A stretch of 64,000 nucleotides of DNA from the NCBI GenBank assembly GCA_964434865.1, contig CAYSWV010000014.1, positions 1 to 64,000 of the forward strand. Direction: 5' to 3'. The stretch is from CAYSWV01 sp964434865. GTDB lineage: Bacteria; Cyanobacteriota; Cyanobacteriia; Thermostichales; Thermostichaceae. The notes beneath the pieces are model-generated. The model was given only the letters and a program-made list of their open reading frames with translations, was not told the DNA's origin and ran no database searches. The position numbers were made by a program, and so were the translations under genes. Position 1 is the stretch's first letter. Each line of letters begins with the position of its first letter. Positions 16,376 to 25,071 of this stretch are shown here, one piece after another.

Positions 16376-17248
16376 TTAAGGCAGGTTGTTGCCGTTGTTG
16401 CCGTGGAGTGGCTTAGTAAAGCCCAGGATGACGTACTGCAATAACCCCAAATGACTCAATAGAGCTAGATTAAAGGCAAATACTAGGGTTAACCAATCCC
16501 CCGAGGCTTGTATGTCTGAGTTTAAAGCTTGCAGACATTGATGGGTGGGCAAAGTGTTCTGAGTAATATCTCGTTCAAGCACGTAGTCAAAGCCAATTTG
16601 ATCAGCTAAGTCATGATAGCTATCTAGAGTGGCCGAACACTTAACTGGACCGTAAATCCCTAACTCCGGGAAGAGCTGTTGTTGCAGTTCGATCAATGGC
16701 ATCAAGGAACTCACAGGTACAATATCAGACAGAGTGAGTTGGCCACCTGGCTTCAAGACTCGAAAAGCTTCTTGAAAAAAAGTAAATCGATCAGGAAAGT
16801 GAAAGATGCACTCCACAGCTAACATCTGATCAAAGCTGGATCCCGCAAACGGCAGAGCACAGGCATCTCCTTCAACAAAAGTAATCTGATTGGTGGCTTG
16901 GGGTATCACATATTGTTGGGCTCGCTGTAATTGGCGTGGATCATTATTAAGACCGACTAAGTCCAAGTGATTAAAGGTATCATTCAGACCCGCAATGGTG
17001 CCACCAAAGCCACAGCCCACATCTAAAACTCGATCATACTCTGCGATCCCCGCCACCTGACATAAAACCTGTGAAAGTCTCTCGGCAGCTTGACCAAAAT
17101 CAGCCAGGCTATATCGAGCAAGGTGTGGCTGATCCCAGTAGCCAAAATGGACATGACGACTAAAAGCCTGTTGAAAGTTAGGATCGTTAGCTTCAAGACT
17201 TTGAAGAATAAAGTCAAAATAAGGCAGTGAACTTGACCGGTTGCTCAT
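16376..17248 (-). CDS. Class I SAM-dependent methyltransferase
   Basis: This is a 290-residue methyltransferase of the UbiE/tocopherol methyltransferase-like group. Motif I is LDVGCGFGGT at about 75-84. Motif II surroundings are EGDACALPF, the post-II segment is LAVECIFHF, and motif III is FRVLKPGGQLTLSDI. The N-terminal part HVHFGYWDQP is typical of enzymes acting on small or lipid substrates. The last 40 residues contain a hydrophobic stretch (LVFAFNLALLSHLGLLQYVILGF) that may form a membrane hairpin, so a lipid or quinone substrate is possible. The C-terminus has a 9-bp in-frame tandem repeat coding GNNGNN. The substrate is not known. It ends seven bases from the converging ppk2. Confidence 0.85.
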   Translation of the reverse strand: MSNRSSSLPYFDFILQSLEANDPNFQQAFSRHVHFGYWDQPHLARYSLADFGQAAERLSQVLCQVAGIAEYDRVLDVGCGFGGTIAGLNDTFNHLDLVGLNNDPRQLQRAQQYVIPQATNQITFVEGDACALPFAGSSFDQMLAVECIFHFPDRFTFFQEAFRVLKPGGQLTLSDIVPVSSLMPLIELQQQLFPELGIYGPVKCSATLDSYHDLADQIGFDYVLERDITQNTLPTHQCLQALNSDIQASGDWLTLVFAFNLALLSHLGLLQYVILGFTKPLHGNNGNNLP

Positions 17249-17479
17249 AAGCGTTTGATAGAAATGTCATGAGCATATCATAGAAAATCCGGCATCAAGG
17301 CTAGCTCTTCAAAAGATCACGATCTATCTTTTAACACCAGCATACCTTACGTTCTGAGACTACCGATTAGAGGAAAAACACGTGGTCACCTAACACAAGA
17401 CTTGACTCTACAGCTAACTGGAGCCTTTAGCATAATCATAGATCTTCCGTTTTGCCCTAATTCATTTAGGAGCTGGCTC

Positions 17480-19756
17480 ATGACCGATAGCCTTTATCCA
17501 TCCACTGCACAGTCCTCAACCTCAAAGGGAGAAGTAACTTTGCGATTTAGCTTGCAAGGTATGAGTTGTGCTGGATGTGCTCAGACTATCGAACAGACTA
17601 TCCAGAGGATTCCAGGTGTGATCCAGGCCTCTGTCAATTTTGCCACGGAAGAAGCAACCGTTAAACTGAATCCACATCAGGCCCAGGCTCAAGTCATTGA
17701 GGCAGCCGTTTCAGAGATCGGATTTTCGGCGCAATCGATCCGGGCTGACGCTCTAGCCTCAGATCCAGAGCAGGCCACTCGAACAGCTCAATTCAAGGCT
17801 TTACAGCTTAAAGTTGCCGTTGGCTTAGGTCTTTGTAGTGTCTTGATCATAGGGACTTTACCCATGATGTTAGGGCTACCGATTCCCTGGATCCCAGCTT
17901 GGTTAGGAAACCCGTGGCTACAACTAGCTTTAACACTACCAATTCAGGGTTGGGTGGGGGGATCGTTTTACCGGGGCGCTTGGGTTGCCTTCCAGCGGCG
18001 GGCCGCAGATATGAATACGTTGATTGTCTTGGGCACCTCAGCAGCTTTTATTTATTCCTTGTTTCCAACCCTGTTTCCAGGCTTCTTTATCAACCAGGGA
18101 TTGCGGCCCGATGTTTATTACGAAGTGGCGGCGGTGGTGGTGACATTAGTCTTACTAGGCCGACTTCTGGAGGCTCGGGCCCGCGATCAGACCTCAGATG
18201 CTATTCGCAGATTGATCGGCCTGCAAGCCAAAACAGCTCGAGTGATCCGTCAGGGAGTTGAGCAAGATATTCCCATCACTGAAGTTCAGATGCATGACCA
18301 GGTTCGGGTTCGTCCTGGGGAAAAAATTCCTGTCGATGGGGTTGTGGTAGAGGGTAGCTCAACTGTTGATGAAGCCATGGTCACCGGTGAAAGTTTGCCA
18401 GTAACCAAACACGTAGGGGATGAAGTGATTGGGGCTACCCTCAATAAAACTGGCAGTTTTGTCATGCAAGCTACCCGCGTTGGTCAGGAGACGGTATTGG
18501 CCCAGATTATTCAAATGGTGAAAGCAGCTCAAGGCAGCAAGGCCCCCATTCAACAGTTGGCTGATCGAGTGACGCGCTGGTTTGTACCCAGTGTGATTGC
18601 GATTGCGCTGGCCACGTTTGTGCTCTGGTTCATTGTGATGGGTAATGTCACCCTAGCCTTGATCAATATGGTGGGTGTCTTGATCATCGCATGTCCTTGT
18701 GCCTTGGGGTTAGCAACTCCCACCTCAATTATGGTTGGAACCGGGAAAGGAGCAGAGCAAGGTGTCTTGATCAAAGGCGGTGATGTCTTAGAGCTAGCCC
18801 ATAAAGTTCAAACCATTGTGCTCGATAAGACAGGAACTCTCACAGAGGGAAAACCCAAAGTCACAGACTGTATTGATCTAAAGGGCAATCCCCTGCAATT
18901 ACTACGTTGGGCCGCTGGCGTAGAGCGATACTCTGAACATCCCTTGGCTGCTGCAGTGGTGACCTACACTCAAGATCAAAGTCTGAGTCTACCTGAGGCG
19001 CAACACTTTGAAGCTATAGCCGGCCAGGGGGTCCAGGGTTATGTGGAAGGACATCTAGTGCAAGTGGGATCTCGGAGCTGGCTACAAGCATTAGGGATTT
19101 CAACTGAGGAGACCCAATGGCTAGCGTTAGAAGCTGAGGGGAAAACCGTTGTCGGCGTCGGGGTCGATCAACAGCTCCTGGGCTTTATCGGGATCGCAGA
19201 TACGTTGAAATCTAGCTCAGCGGCAGCGGTCAGGCGACTACAACACATGGGCTTGAATGTGGTTATGATTACTGGAGATAATCCACGAACAGCAGCAGCC
19301 ATTGGCCAAGCGGTGGGGATCTCACAAGTTCTAGCTGAGGTTAAACCCAACCAAAAGGCTCAACAAGTCCAAGCTTTACAAGATCAAGGCCAAATTGTGG
19401 CGATGGTAGGGGATGGGATCAATGATGCTCCAGCTCTGGCCCAGGCTGATGTGGGAATTGCTATTGGTACAGGCACCGATGTTGCGATTGCGGCCAGCAG
19501 TATTACTTTAATCTCAGGTGATCTGATGGGTGTGGTGACAGCGATCCAGTTAAGTCAAGCTACGATGGCCAACATCCGCCAGAACCTATTTTTTGCCTAT
19601 GTCTACAATAGCGTTGGGATTCCAATTGCAGCCGGCGTTTTGTATCCACTATTCGGTTGGTTACTCAATCCTATGGTGGCCGGTACAGCTATGGCTTTGA
19701 GTAGTGTTTCTGTCGTCACCAATGCCCTGCGATTACGTCAGTTTAAGCCTCATTAA
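17480..19756 (+). CDS. P1B-type copper-translocating ATPase (PacS/CtaA-like)
   Basis: This is a 758-residue Cu+ pump. The single N-terminal heavy-metal domain has GMSCAGC with C30 and C33. The transport site is CPC at 405-407; the phosphorylated aspartate is D449 in DKTGT, with TGES in the actuator domain and VGDGINDAPAL in the P domain. Late membrane segments carry YNSVGIP and MALSSVSVV, the Tyr-Asn and Met-Ser-Ser motifs of Cu+ pumps. Cyanobacteria use CtaA at the plasma membrane and PacS at the thylakoid; sequence alone does not settle which this is. The start at 17480 has AGGAG seven bases upstream, better than the TTG at 17402. A broken quinone-oxidoreductase-like gene follows immediately. 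Confidence 0.93.
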   Translation: MTDSLYPSTAQSSTSKGEVTLRFSLQGMSCAGCAQTIEQTIQRIPGVIQASVNFATEEATVKLNPHQAQAQVIEAAVSEIGFSAQSIRADALASDPEQATRTAQFKALQLKVAVGLGLCSVLIIGTLPMMLGLPIPWIPAWLGNPWLQLALTLPIQGWVGGSFYRGAWVAFQRRAADMNTLIVLGTSAAFIYSLFPTLFPGFFINQGLRPDVYYEVAAVVVTLVLLGRLLEARARDQTSDAIRRLIGLQAKTARVIRQGVEQDIPITEVQMHDQVRVRPGEKIPVDGVVVEGSSTVDEAMVTGESLPVTKHVGDEVIGATLNKTGSFVMQATRVGQETVLAQIIQMVKAAQGSKAPIQQLADRVTRWFVPSVIAIALATFVLWFIVMGNVTLALINMVGVLIIACPCALGLATPTSIMVGTGKGAEQGVLIKGGDVLELAHKVQTIVLDKTGTLTEGKPKVTDCIDLKGNPLQLLRWAAGVERYSEHPLAAAVVTYTQDQSLSLPEAQHFEAIAGQGVQGYVEGHLVQVGSRSWLQALGISTEETQWLALEAEGKTVVGVGVDQQLLGFIGIADTLKSSSAAAVRRLQHMGLNVVMITGDNPRTAAAIGQAVGISQVLAEVKPNQKAQQVQALQDQGQIVAMVGDGINDAPALAQADVGIAIGTGTDVAIAASSITLISGDLMGVVTAIQLSQATMANIRQNLFFAYVYNSVGIPIAAGVLYPLFGWLLNPMVAGTAMALSSVSVVTNALRLRQFKPH

Positions 19757-19763
19757 GCTATCA

Positions 19764-20471
19764 GTTCAAGAACCCTCCACATCAACACATGACCAACAGC
19801 TTCTGCATGCCAGCTCAGTGAACCCGTTGGATTACTAAATTCGGCGGGGGGACTACAAAGAGTATGTCTCTTTACCAGCCATCACTGGTCACGATGTTTC
19901 CGGTGTAGTGGAGGCTGTGGGATCTGAGGTTAGTCATTTCTGCCCAGGAGATGCAGTTTGGTACACTCCACAGATTTTTGGTAGCCCTGGGAGCTACGCT
20001 GAATTCCATGTGGCTGATGAATCGATTGTGGCTCACAAACCTGATGATCTCAGTCATACTGAAGCGGCCAGTTTATCGTTGGTGGGAGGTACAGTCTGGG
20101 AAGCTTTAGTCACAAGGGCTGAGCTGAGAGTGGGAGAAACGATCCTCATCCATGGGGGTGCGGGAGGTGTGGGTCATGTTGTTATTCAAGTAGCTCGGGC
20201 TATGGGAGCGCGGGTGATCACAACAGTTTCAGCTCGTGATCTGGAGTTTGCCAAAAGTCTAGGCGCAGATCTGGCCATTGACTACCGATCCGATGATTAT
20301 GTTGATCTAGTTCTAGAGTCTACAGGTGGAAAAGGAGTAGACGTCATTCTAGACACCATTGGTGGAGATACTCTCGCCCGTAGTCCTTATGCCCTCAATC
20401 AGCTAGGGCGTGTGATTAGTATAGTAAGCCATGAAACTCAAGAGATCCGACCAACAGCTTCAGATCCCTAA
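19764..20471 (+). pseudogene. Degraded zinc-independent MDR (quinone oxidoreductase-like) gene
   Basis: A continuous frame from 19839 to the stop at 20471 codes the centre of a medium-chain oxidoreductase: IRRGDYKEYVSLPAITGHD, then GDAVWYTP and the NADP loop HGGAGGVGHVVIQVARAMGA. Upstream in the same frame, 19764-19835 still reads like the family N-terminus (HD..LL....SVNPLDY), but a TAA at 19836-19838 replaces the Lys of NPVDTKIRRGDY. The N-terminus is cut off at the copper ATPase stop. The C-terminal 70 or so residues, usually ending with a GKIVL strand, are missing. So it has lost both ends and has an internal stop. The residual frame could still begin at the GTG at 19908, but the protein would lack the catalytic N-domain. 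Confidence 0.8.
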
Positions 20472-20483
20472 GTGTGTTAATTG

Positions 20484-20521
20484 AATTTATTTTAACTATT
20501 GACTACCCTTGAAAATAAATT
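20484..20521. other. A+T-rich inverted repeat upstream of MDR gene
   Basis: Arms aatttatttt (20484-20493) and aaaataaatt (20512-20521) are perfect inverse copies around an 18-base loop. The element lies between the broken and the intact MDR genes. It could be a terminator remnant or part of the promoter region of the downstream gene; neither is proven. Confidence 0.3.
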
Positions 20522-20588
20522 AACTGTATCAATGGTTATGGATCAAAAATAAAAGTTCACAGTTTGACCACCAATCAAAGGATGATGA

Positions 20589-21599
20589 ATGATGAAAGCC
20601 ATTGGATTTAAAGAAAGCCTACCTGCCACTGATCCTAGAGCACTGGAAGAGATCACGGTCCCGACTCCAACGCCAGGCCCCCATGATTTGCTAGTGGAGA
20701 TCAAGGCAGTATCGGTCAACCCAGTTGATACGAAGGTTCGTTTGAACGCTCCTCCAAACACTGGACACAAGATTCTTGGGTTTGATGCGTCGGGTATTGT
20801 GCGGGCTGTGGGGGAGCAGGTGAGCTTGTTTGAGCCTGGAGACGAAGTTTTCTATGCTGGGAACATTACTCGCCCAGGGACTAATGCAGAATTGCATTTG
20901 GTGGATGAGCGGATTGTTGGCCTCAAGCCCACTTCATTAAGTTTTGCAGAAGCTGCTGCTCTCCCCTTGACTGCTATTACGGCTTGGGAAATGCTCTTTG
21001 ATTGTTTTCGTATCCCTATGGGAGGTGGAGAAGGAGATAGCCTATTGGTGATCGGGGGAGCAGGTGGAGTTGGCTCGATCCTAGTTCAGTTAGCCAAGGT
21101 TTTGACCCAGCTCAACATCGTTGCCACCGCCTCTAGAGAGGAGACTAACCATTGGGTCCATAAGATGGGTGCTGATGCAGTGATCAACCATCACAAATCT
21201 CTTTCCGAGCAAGTTGCCCAACTGGGGCTGTCTCCTCGTTATGTGGCGGCTTTAACCAAGTCTGATCTCCATTTTGAGTCCATAGTGGATTTGATTGCTC
21301 CTAGAGGGGAAATCACCATGATTGATGATCCAGGGATCTTGGATTTTGGCAAGATGAAGCGCAAGTCACTCTCCTTTCACTGGGAGTTCATGTTTACTCG
21401 CCCTGTCTTCGAAACTGCTGATAGGGTTAAACAACATCATTTGTTGAAACAGGTTGCTGAACTCGTTGATGAGAACCGAATCCTGACCACTCTTACAGAT
21501 AATCAGGGGCCGATGTCAGCTGAGAAGCTGCGGGCTGCTCATCAACGACAGGAAAGTGGACAGGTCATCGGAAAAATAGTGCTTCAAGGCATCTCGTGA
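20589..21599 (+). CDS. Zinc-binding alcohol dehydrogenase family protein (MDR superfamily)
   Basis: This is a 336-residue NADPH-dependent oxidoreductase of the quinone oxidoreductase-like MDR group. The N-terminal GroES-like domain has PGPHDLLVEIKAVSVNPVD at about 30-48 and GFDASGIVRAVGE. The nucleotide loop is VIGGAGGVGSILVQLAK at about 155-171. The C-terminus is complete and ends with the family strand GKIVL. The zinc-binding Cys and Glu of true alcohol dehydrogenases are not evident. The substrate is unknown; relatives reduce quinones or enals. AAAGG precedes tandem ATGs, and either could be used. It differs clearly in sequence from the broken MDR copy just upstream, so the two are not a recent duplication. 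Confidence 0.88.
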   Translation: MMKAIGFKESLPATDPRALEEITVPTPTPGPHDLLVEIKAVSVNPVDTKVRLNAPPNTGHKILGFDASGIVRAVGEQVSLFEPGDEVFYAGNITRPGTNAELHLVDERIVGLKPTSLSFAEAAALPLTAITAWEMLFDCFRIPMGGGEGDSLLVIGGAGGVGSILVQLAKVLTQLNIVATASREETNHWVHKMGADAVINHHKSLSEQVAQLGLSPRYVAALTKSDLHFESIVDLIAPRGEITMIDDPGILDFGKMKRKSLSFHWEFMFTRPVFETADRVKQHHLLKQVAELVDENRILTTLTDNQGPMSAEKLRAAHQRQESGQVIGKIVLQGIS

Positions 21600-21693
21600 T
21601 CGTCAAGATTTCGACAAAGATACAGGTAGAAAGATACCAACCCATCTAATAACTGATCCACTGCAAGCTGATAACAGAAAAGCAGTAGTGTAA

Positions 21694-22003
21694 ATGATGT
21701 TAGCTTTGAGAAAGAAAATATTATAACAACCACCATCGCTACTGTCCCATATGTAGCGAAAAATACACCTCGCATAATGGCAAAACTATAGATCACAAAT
21801 TACCCTGGGCTCGGTATCCCTGGCTATCCTTAGAGTTTAAAAATCTATGGGTGATCTGTAGAGCCTGTAACCAAGAGAAGGGAGAGATGCACTGGTATGA
21901 ATACGAACGCTATATGTTCAAACACCATCGTGATCACTATCAATTTATAGAAATAGCTCGACCTAGTTACTTATTGAAATCCCTAAAGCAAAAACAGCAA
22001 TAA
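21694..22003 (+). pseudogene. HNH endonuclease with a frameshift
   Basis: From 21710 to the TAA at 22003 one frame codes 97 residues with all the marks of an HNH nuclease: zinc pair CPIC, the catalytic His in KTIDHKLPW, a second zinc pair CRAC, then the Asn and helix NQEKGEMHWY. No start codon exists in this frame: a TGA lies at 21707-21709. The frame one base earlier opens with ATGATG at 21694 and codes MMLALRKKI before a TAA. Removing one A from the run at 21715-21718 would join the two into a protein of about 102 residues. So it is either a true single-base frameshift, a sequencing error in the A run, or a slippage-expressed gene. It stands alone, not next to an intron or phage gene. Confidence 0.7.
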
Positions 22004-22103
22004 GAATAACCGTCCGTTGATGCCCATCTTTTGAGGTCTAATCAGAAGAAACCTAATAACCACAACATCCACAACATCCAGTATACTTACTATCGAAGCC
22101 AGA

Positions 22104-22475
22104 TTAAGCTACTCCCGAGGCTTGCACTGCTCTGACCATCTGATCTGAGGTAAAAGGCTTGGTAACGTATTGAGTAATACCTTGTTTTAAAGCCCAGATT
22201 CGATCCAAATCAGAATTTCTGGATGTACAGGCAATTAAAGGAATCTCCTTCAGTTCAGGATCACGCTGAAGTATGCGGGCCAACTCAAAACCGCTTAGCT
22301 CAGGCATCATAATGTCAACAACAATAGCATCAGGCTTAACTTTTCTAATCTCATTCACAGCAGCGCGGGATTCAGATAGAGAGGAGACCTGGTAACCTGC
22401 AGAGCTTAAACATCGACAGATCAGCTCCAGATCTGAAAGCTGATCATCAATAACTAGAATCCTAATCATAGTCAA
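22104..22475 (-). CDS. CheY-like response regulator (PilH/PatA-type receiver)
   Basis: This is a 123-residue stand-alone receiver. The acidic pair D10-D11 (LVIDDQ), phospho-acceptor D54 in IVVDIMMPELSG, the switch Thr in ACTSR (T84) and K106 in VTKPF are all present. The sequence is most like the short regulators that work with pilus or phototaxis kinases, but no tax or pix genes are nearby. The ATG at 22475 and the second ATG two codons later are both possible. The upstream region runs into assembly gap 2. Confidence 0.88.
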   Translation of the reverse strand: MTMIRILVIDDQLSDLELICRCLSSAGYQVSSLSESRAAVNEIRKVKPDAIVVDIMMPELSGFELARILQRDPELKEIPLIACTSRNSDLDRIWALKQGITQYVTKPFTSDQMVRAVQASGVA

Positions 22476-22792
22476 ATCAACAACACACTTTCTTGATTAT
22501 ACCTTTTTGATTATAAAGGTATAAGGTTNNNNNNNNNNNNNNNNNNNNNNNNNNNNNNNNNNNNNNNNNNNNNNNNNNNNNNNNNNNNNNNNNNNNNNNN
22601 NNNNNNNNNNNNNNNNNNNNNNNNNNNNTTTGATTATAAAGGTATAAGGTTAAAGTTGAGCTGATTTGTGAGGACTAGTTCAGGATCTGACTTTGAAATT
22701 CAGTTTTTGCTGATGCTCTCTATAGAATAGGCTCTATGCAACTTGCTCCTAAAGATCATAGGCTAGAAGAGTCGCATTGTAATTAAGTAACC
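22476..22792. other. Assembly gap 2 and flanking spacer
   Basis: Bases 22529-22628 are 100 Ns. The 23 bases before the gap (tttgattataaaggtataaggtt, 22506-22528) equal the 23 bases after it (22629-22651), so the contigs probably overlap and nothing is missing. No gene is visible in the spacer, which lies between the divergent response regulator and ubiX. Confidence 0.85.
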
Positions 22793-23443
22793 TTGGTCAC
22801 TTCTCCTAAACCCGTTATTGTTGGCATCACAGGGGCTTCAGGCCTGATCTATGCTGTACGTACTATTCAGGCCTTGGTGATGACAGGGTATCCCATTGAA
22901 CTCGTAGCCTCTAGGGCTTCGTACCAAGTCTGGCGTGATGAAACACAGATCCATATGCCCTCGGAACCAGAGCAGCAGGCCCAATTTTGGCGAGAACAAG
23001 CGGGAGTTGAGGGTGGCTTACTCACCTGTCATCGTTGGAGTGATGTGGGTGCTTCCATTGCTAGTGGCTCTTATCGAACTAGCGGCATGCTGGTGATCCC
23101 TTGTAGTATGAGCACGATTGCCAAGATCGCAGCTGGTTTGAGTTCAGATTTACTAGAGCGGGCCGCTGATGTTCAGATTAAGGAAGGTCGACGATTAGTT
23201 GTTGTACCTCGGGAAACTCCATTTAGCCTGATCCATTTGCGTAATTTAACCACATTAGCCGAAGCAGGAGTTAGGATTGTGCCAGCGATTCCTGCCTGGT
23301 ATCATCAACCTCAGACCATTACAGATCTTGTTGATTTTGTGGTGGCTCGGGCTTTAGATCAGTTAGATATCAATACTGATTTGATCCGACGATGGCAGGG
23401 GGGGCAACGGTCATCCCTACCGCAAGTTGAGGTCGATCCATGA
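22793..23443 (+). CDS. ubiX: Flavin prenyltransferase UbiX
   Basis: UbiX makes prenylated FMN, the cofactor of UbiD decarboxylases, in the plastoquinone/ubiquinone-type route. The 216-residue protein has the FMN loop GITGASG at 12-18, the middle block SGMLVIPCSMSTIAKIAAGLS, and the C-terminal VVPRETPFSLIHLRN, all diagnostic. The start is probably TTG at 22793, since a TAA lies in frame just upstream and no ATG or GTG precedes the FMN loop. The stop overlaps the ATG of the next gene as ATGA, so the LapA-like protein is probably translationally coupled. Confidence 0.93.
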   Translation: MVTSPKPVIVGITGASGLIYAVRTIQALVMTGYPIELVASRASYQVWRDETQIHMPSEPEQQAQFWREQAGVEGGLLTCHRWSDVGASIASGSYRTSGMLVIPCSMSTIAKIAAGLSSDLLERAADVQIKEGRRLVVVPRETPFSLIHLRNLTTLAEAGVRIVPAIPAWYHQPQTITDLVDFVVARALDQLDINTDLIRRWQGGQRSSLPQVEVDP

Positions 23444-23985
23444 CAACCCTAAACAAACTCAAACGGGGATTTCAAATTGGAATCCCGGCTATTGCTGGTT
23501 TGCTTCTATTGATCTTTGTGGTTCAAAACTGGAAGACAGGCATCAGTCTAGTCTTATTGGGTTCAGTAGGAGGGCCTATCCCTTTACCTATTGCGCTAGT
23601 GTCAGCCTATTTATTGGGGGGAGGTATCGGTGCACTCTTTCTGTTTAGTGAACGATTTCATGACTATTACTTGCTCAGACGCGCTCGAAAAGCATTCATA
23701 GCTGAAAGTCGAACTAGCTCGTTTGATCATTACTTACCACGCGAGTCTCCTCGATCAACAGAATTTGTAGCTCAGCCTTCTGGCGAATTCAATCAAGCCC
23801 AGTATCCTGATACCCCTTATCCCGGTAATACCCCTTATCCTGGTAATATAGGTGTCGCTGATTCTGGGTTTAGCCATGATTCAGATGAGGCTTATCGATC
23901 AGATTATCGCTCTAGTCCTGAGCATGCAGCCTATGAGATTGAAGATGATGAAGATTGGAGGCCTCCAGGTCAATGGGACTATTAA
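23440..23985 (+). CDS. LapA/DUF1049-family membrane protein with acidic tail
   Basis: This is a 181-residue membrane protein. Two hydrophobic segments (about 13-28 and 47-70) enclose FVVQNWKTGISLVLLG, the LapA-type hairpin. LapA in E. coli helps control LPS synthesis; the role of cyanobacterial relatives is unknown. The tail of about 100 residues is rich in acidic and polar residues and holds an in-frame 18-bp tandem duplication coding TPYPGN twice (23811-23846). The gene begins inside the ubiX stop (ATGA) and its end overlaps the start of the sulfatase-like gene. Confidence 0.82.
   Translation: MTTLNKLKRGFQIGIPAIAGLLLLIFVVQNWKTGISLVLLGSVGGPIPLPIALVSAYLLGGGIGALFLFSERFHDYYLLRRARKAFIAESRTSSFDHYLPRESPRSTEFVAQPSGEFNQAQYPDTPYPGNTPYPGNIGVADSGFSHDSDEAYRSDYRSSPEHAAYEIEDDEDWRPPGQWDY
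23811..23846 (+). repeat. In-frame tandem duplication, 2 x 18 bp
   Basis: The unit taccccttatcccggtaa (23811-23828) is repeated with one change at 23829-23846. It codes TPYPGN twice in the acidic tail of the LapA-like protein. The length is a multiple of three, so the reading frame is kept. Confidence 0.9.
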
Positions 23986-24881
23986 ATCGCTTGTTTTCAG
24001 GTACTACTCCAAACACCTCTACACTCTCTGAAGCATCCTCATCTGAACACGTAACACCTCAGGCTAAGCATAACTATATCTTAGTGATCTTGGATAGCTG
24101 TCGGTTTGATAGCTTTGTTAAAGCAGCTCCCCCAACTGTTTTGAAATTAGGCGATCTAGAAAAGCGGTGGAGTTATGCCTCTTGGACAGCCCCTTCACAC
24201 TATAATCTGTTGATGGGATTAATGCCACACACCAGTCCTAGTCAAGTGTTTGCTTCAGAACATTATAAGAATGAGTATTTAAAGTACAACGAACGTCTCG
24301 GCACTGATGGGATTGAATTTAAACAACTCTTACCACATCTATTCATGCCCACGCTGCTCAAGCAACTAGGCTATACGACCCATGCCCTAGTTTCAATGCC
24401 TGTCTTAAATCCCCGTACAATTCTCAATCGAGATTTTGATGCTTATCAGCTCATGCCAAAACATAATGATATGGAGGCGATGCTGGATGACTTATGGTTT
24501 GATCCTGAGCAACCCGCCTTCTATTTACTTAACGTTGGGGAAACCCACTATCCCTATGCTCTCCCTCATGAAGATCCGAGCCAATGGCCTCATGTTTCCG
24601 GTGTTAATGGTGTATTAAAACGACTAGATCTTAAAGATGATCTGGACTCTCCTTTTTTTGATGAAGCCAAACTTCGGGAACTTCAGCATCGTCAAATTGA
24701 AGCTGTCCGTTATCTAGATACTGTATTTGAAAAGCTGTTTGATCTGGTACCTGATAACACTTATATCACAGTGACTTCAGATCATGGAGAACTTTTTGGA
24801 GAAGCTGGTTATTTTGGTCATGGTCCTATTCAGCATGATAAGGTGCTTGAGGTTCCGTTTCTAGAAGGGAAGCTGCGTTGA
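23973..24881 (+). CDS. Sulfatase-like / alkaline phosphatase superfamily hydrolase
   Basis: This is a soluble hydrolase of about 302 residues from the alkaline phosphatase superfamily. The first metal block is VILDSCRFDSF; the nucleophile loop reads SWTAPSHYNLLMGL, with Thr where true sulfatases have the Cys or Ser that becomes formylglycine. So a phosphatase or phosphotransferase role is more likely than sulfate ester cleavage. The remaining metal ligands are in VGETHYPY and in TSDHGELFGEAGYFGHGP. There is no signal peptide. The ATG at 23973 overlaps the end of the LapA-like gene by 13 bases; GGAGG lies about 10 bases upstream. The substrate is unknown. The C-terminus is short compared with typical 450-residue sulfatases. 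Confidence 0.82.
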   Translation: MGLLNRLFSGTTPNTSTLSEASSSEHVTPQAKHNYILVILDSCRFDSFVKAAPPTVLKLGDLEKRWSYASWTAPSHYNLLMGLMPHTSPSQVFASEHYKNEYLKYNERLGTDGIEFKQLLPHLFMPTLLKQLGYTTHALVSMPVLNPRTILNRDFDAYQLMPKHNDMEAMLDDLWFDPEQPAFYLLNVGETHYPYALPHEDPSQWPHVSGVNGVLKRLDLKDDLDSPFFDEAKLRELQHRQIEAVRYLDTVFEKLFDLVPDNTYITVTSDHGELFGEAGYFGHGPIQHDKVLEVPFLEGKLR

Positions 24882-25071
24882 TTGAAGCACAGCCATGAAA
24901 GATAGCCATGAAGTGAGGAAACATTTTTTGAATAGTGATCTGTCTGATCTTTGACTCATCTCTAAGGTCCTGAGAAAAATCTAGAGGATGTATCGTTTGA
25001 GTTCAGTAAGCAGTATACTCATGAAGGGTCTAGGCTAAACCCTAATACTGTTTTTTATTATAGTTGTTCAT

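Noticed and set aside
20484..20521. A+T-rich inverted repeat as a strong terminator
   Set aside because: The stem has almost no G-C pairs and the loop is 18 bases; listed only as an inverted repeat.
21584..21796. A 70-codon minus-strand frame after the MDR gene
   Set aside because: It runs antisense to the HNH nuclease frame, whose zinc and catalytic residues are clear.
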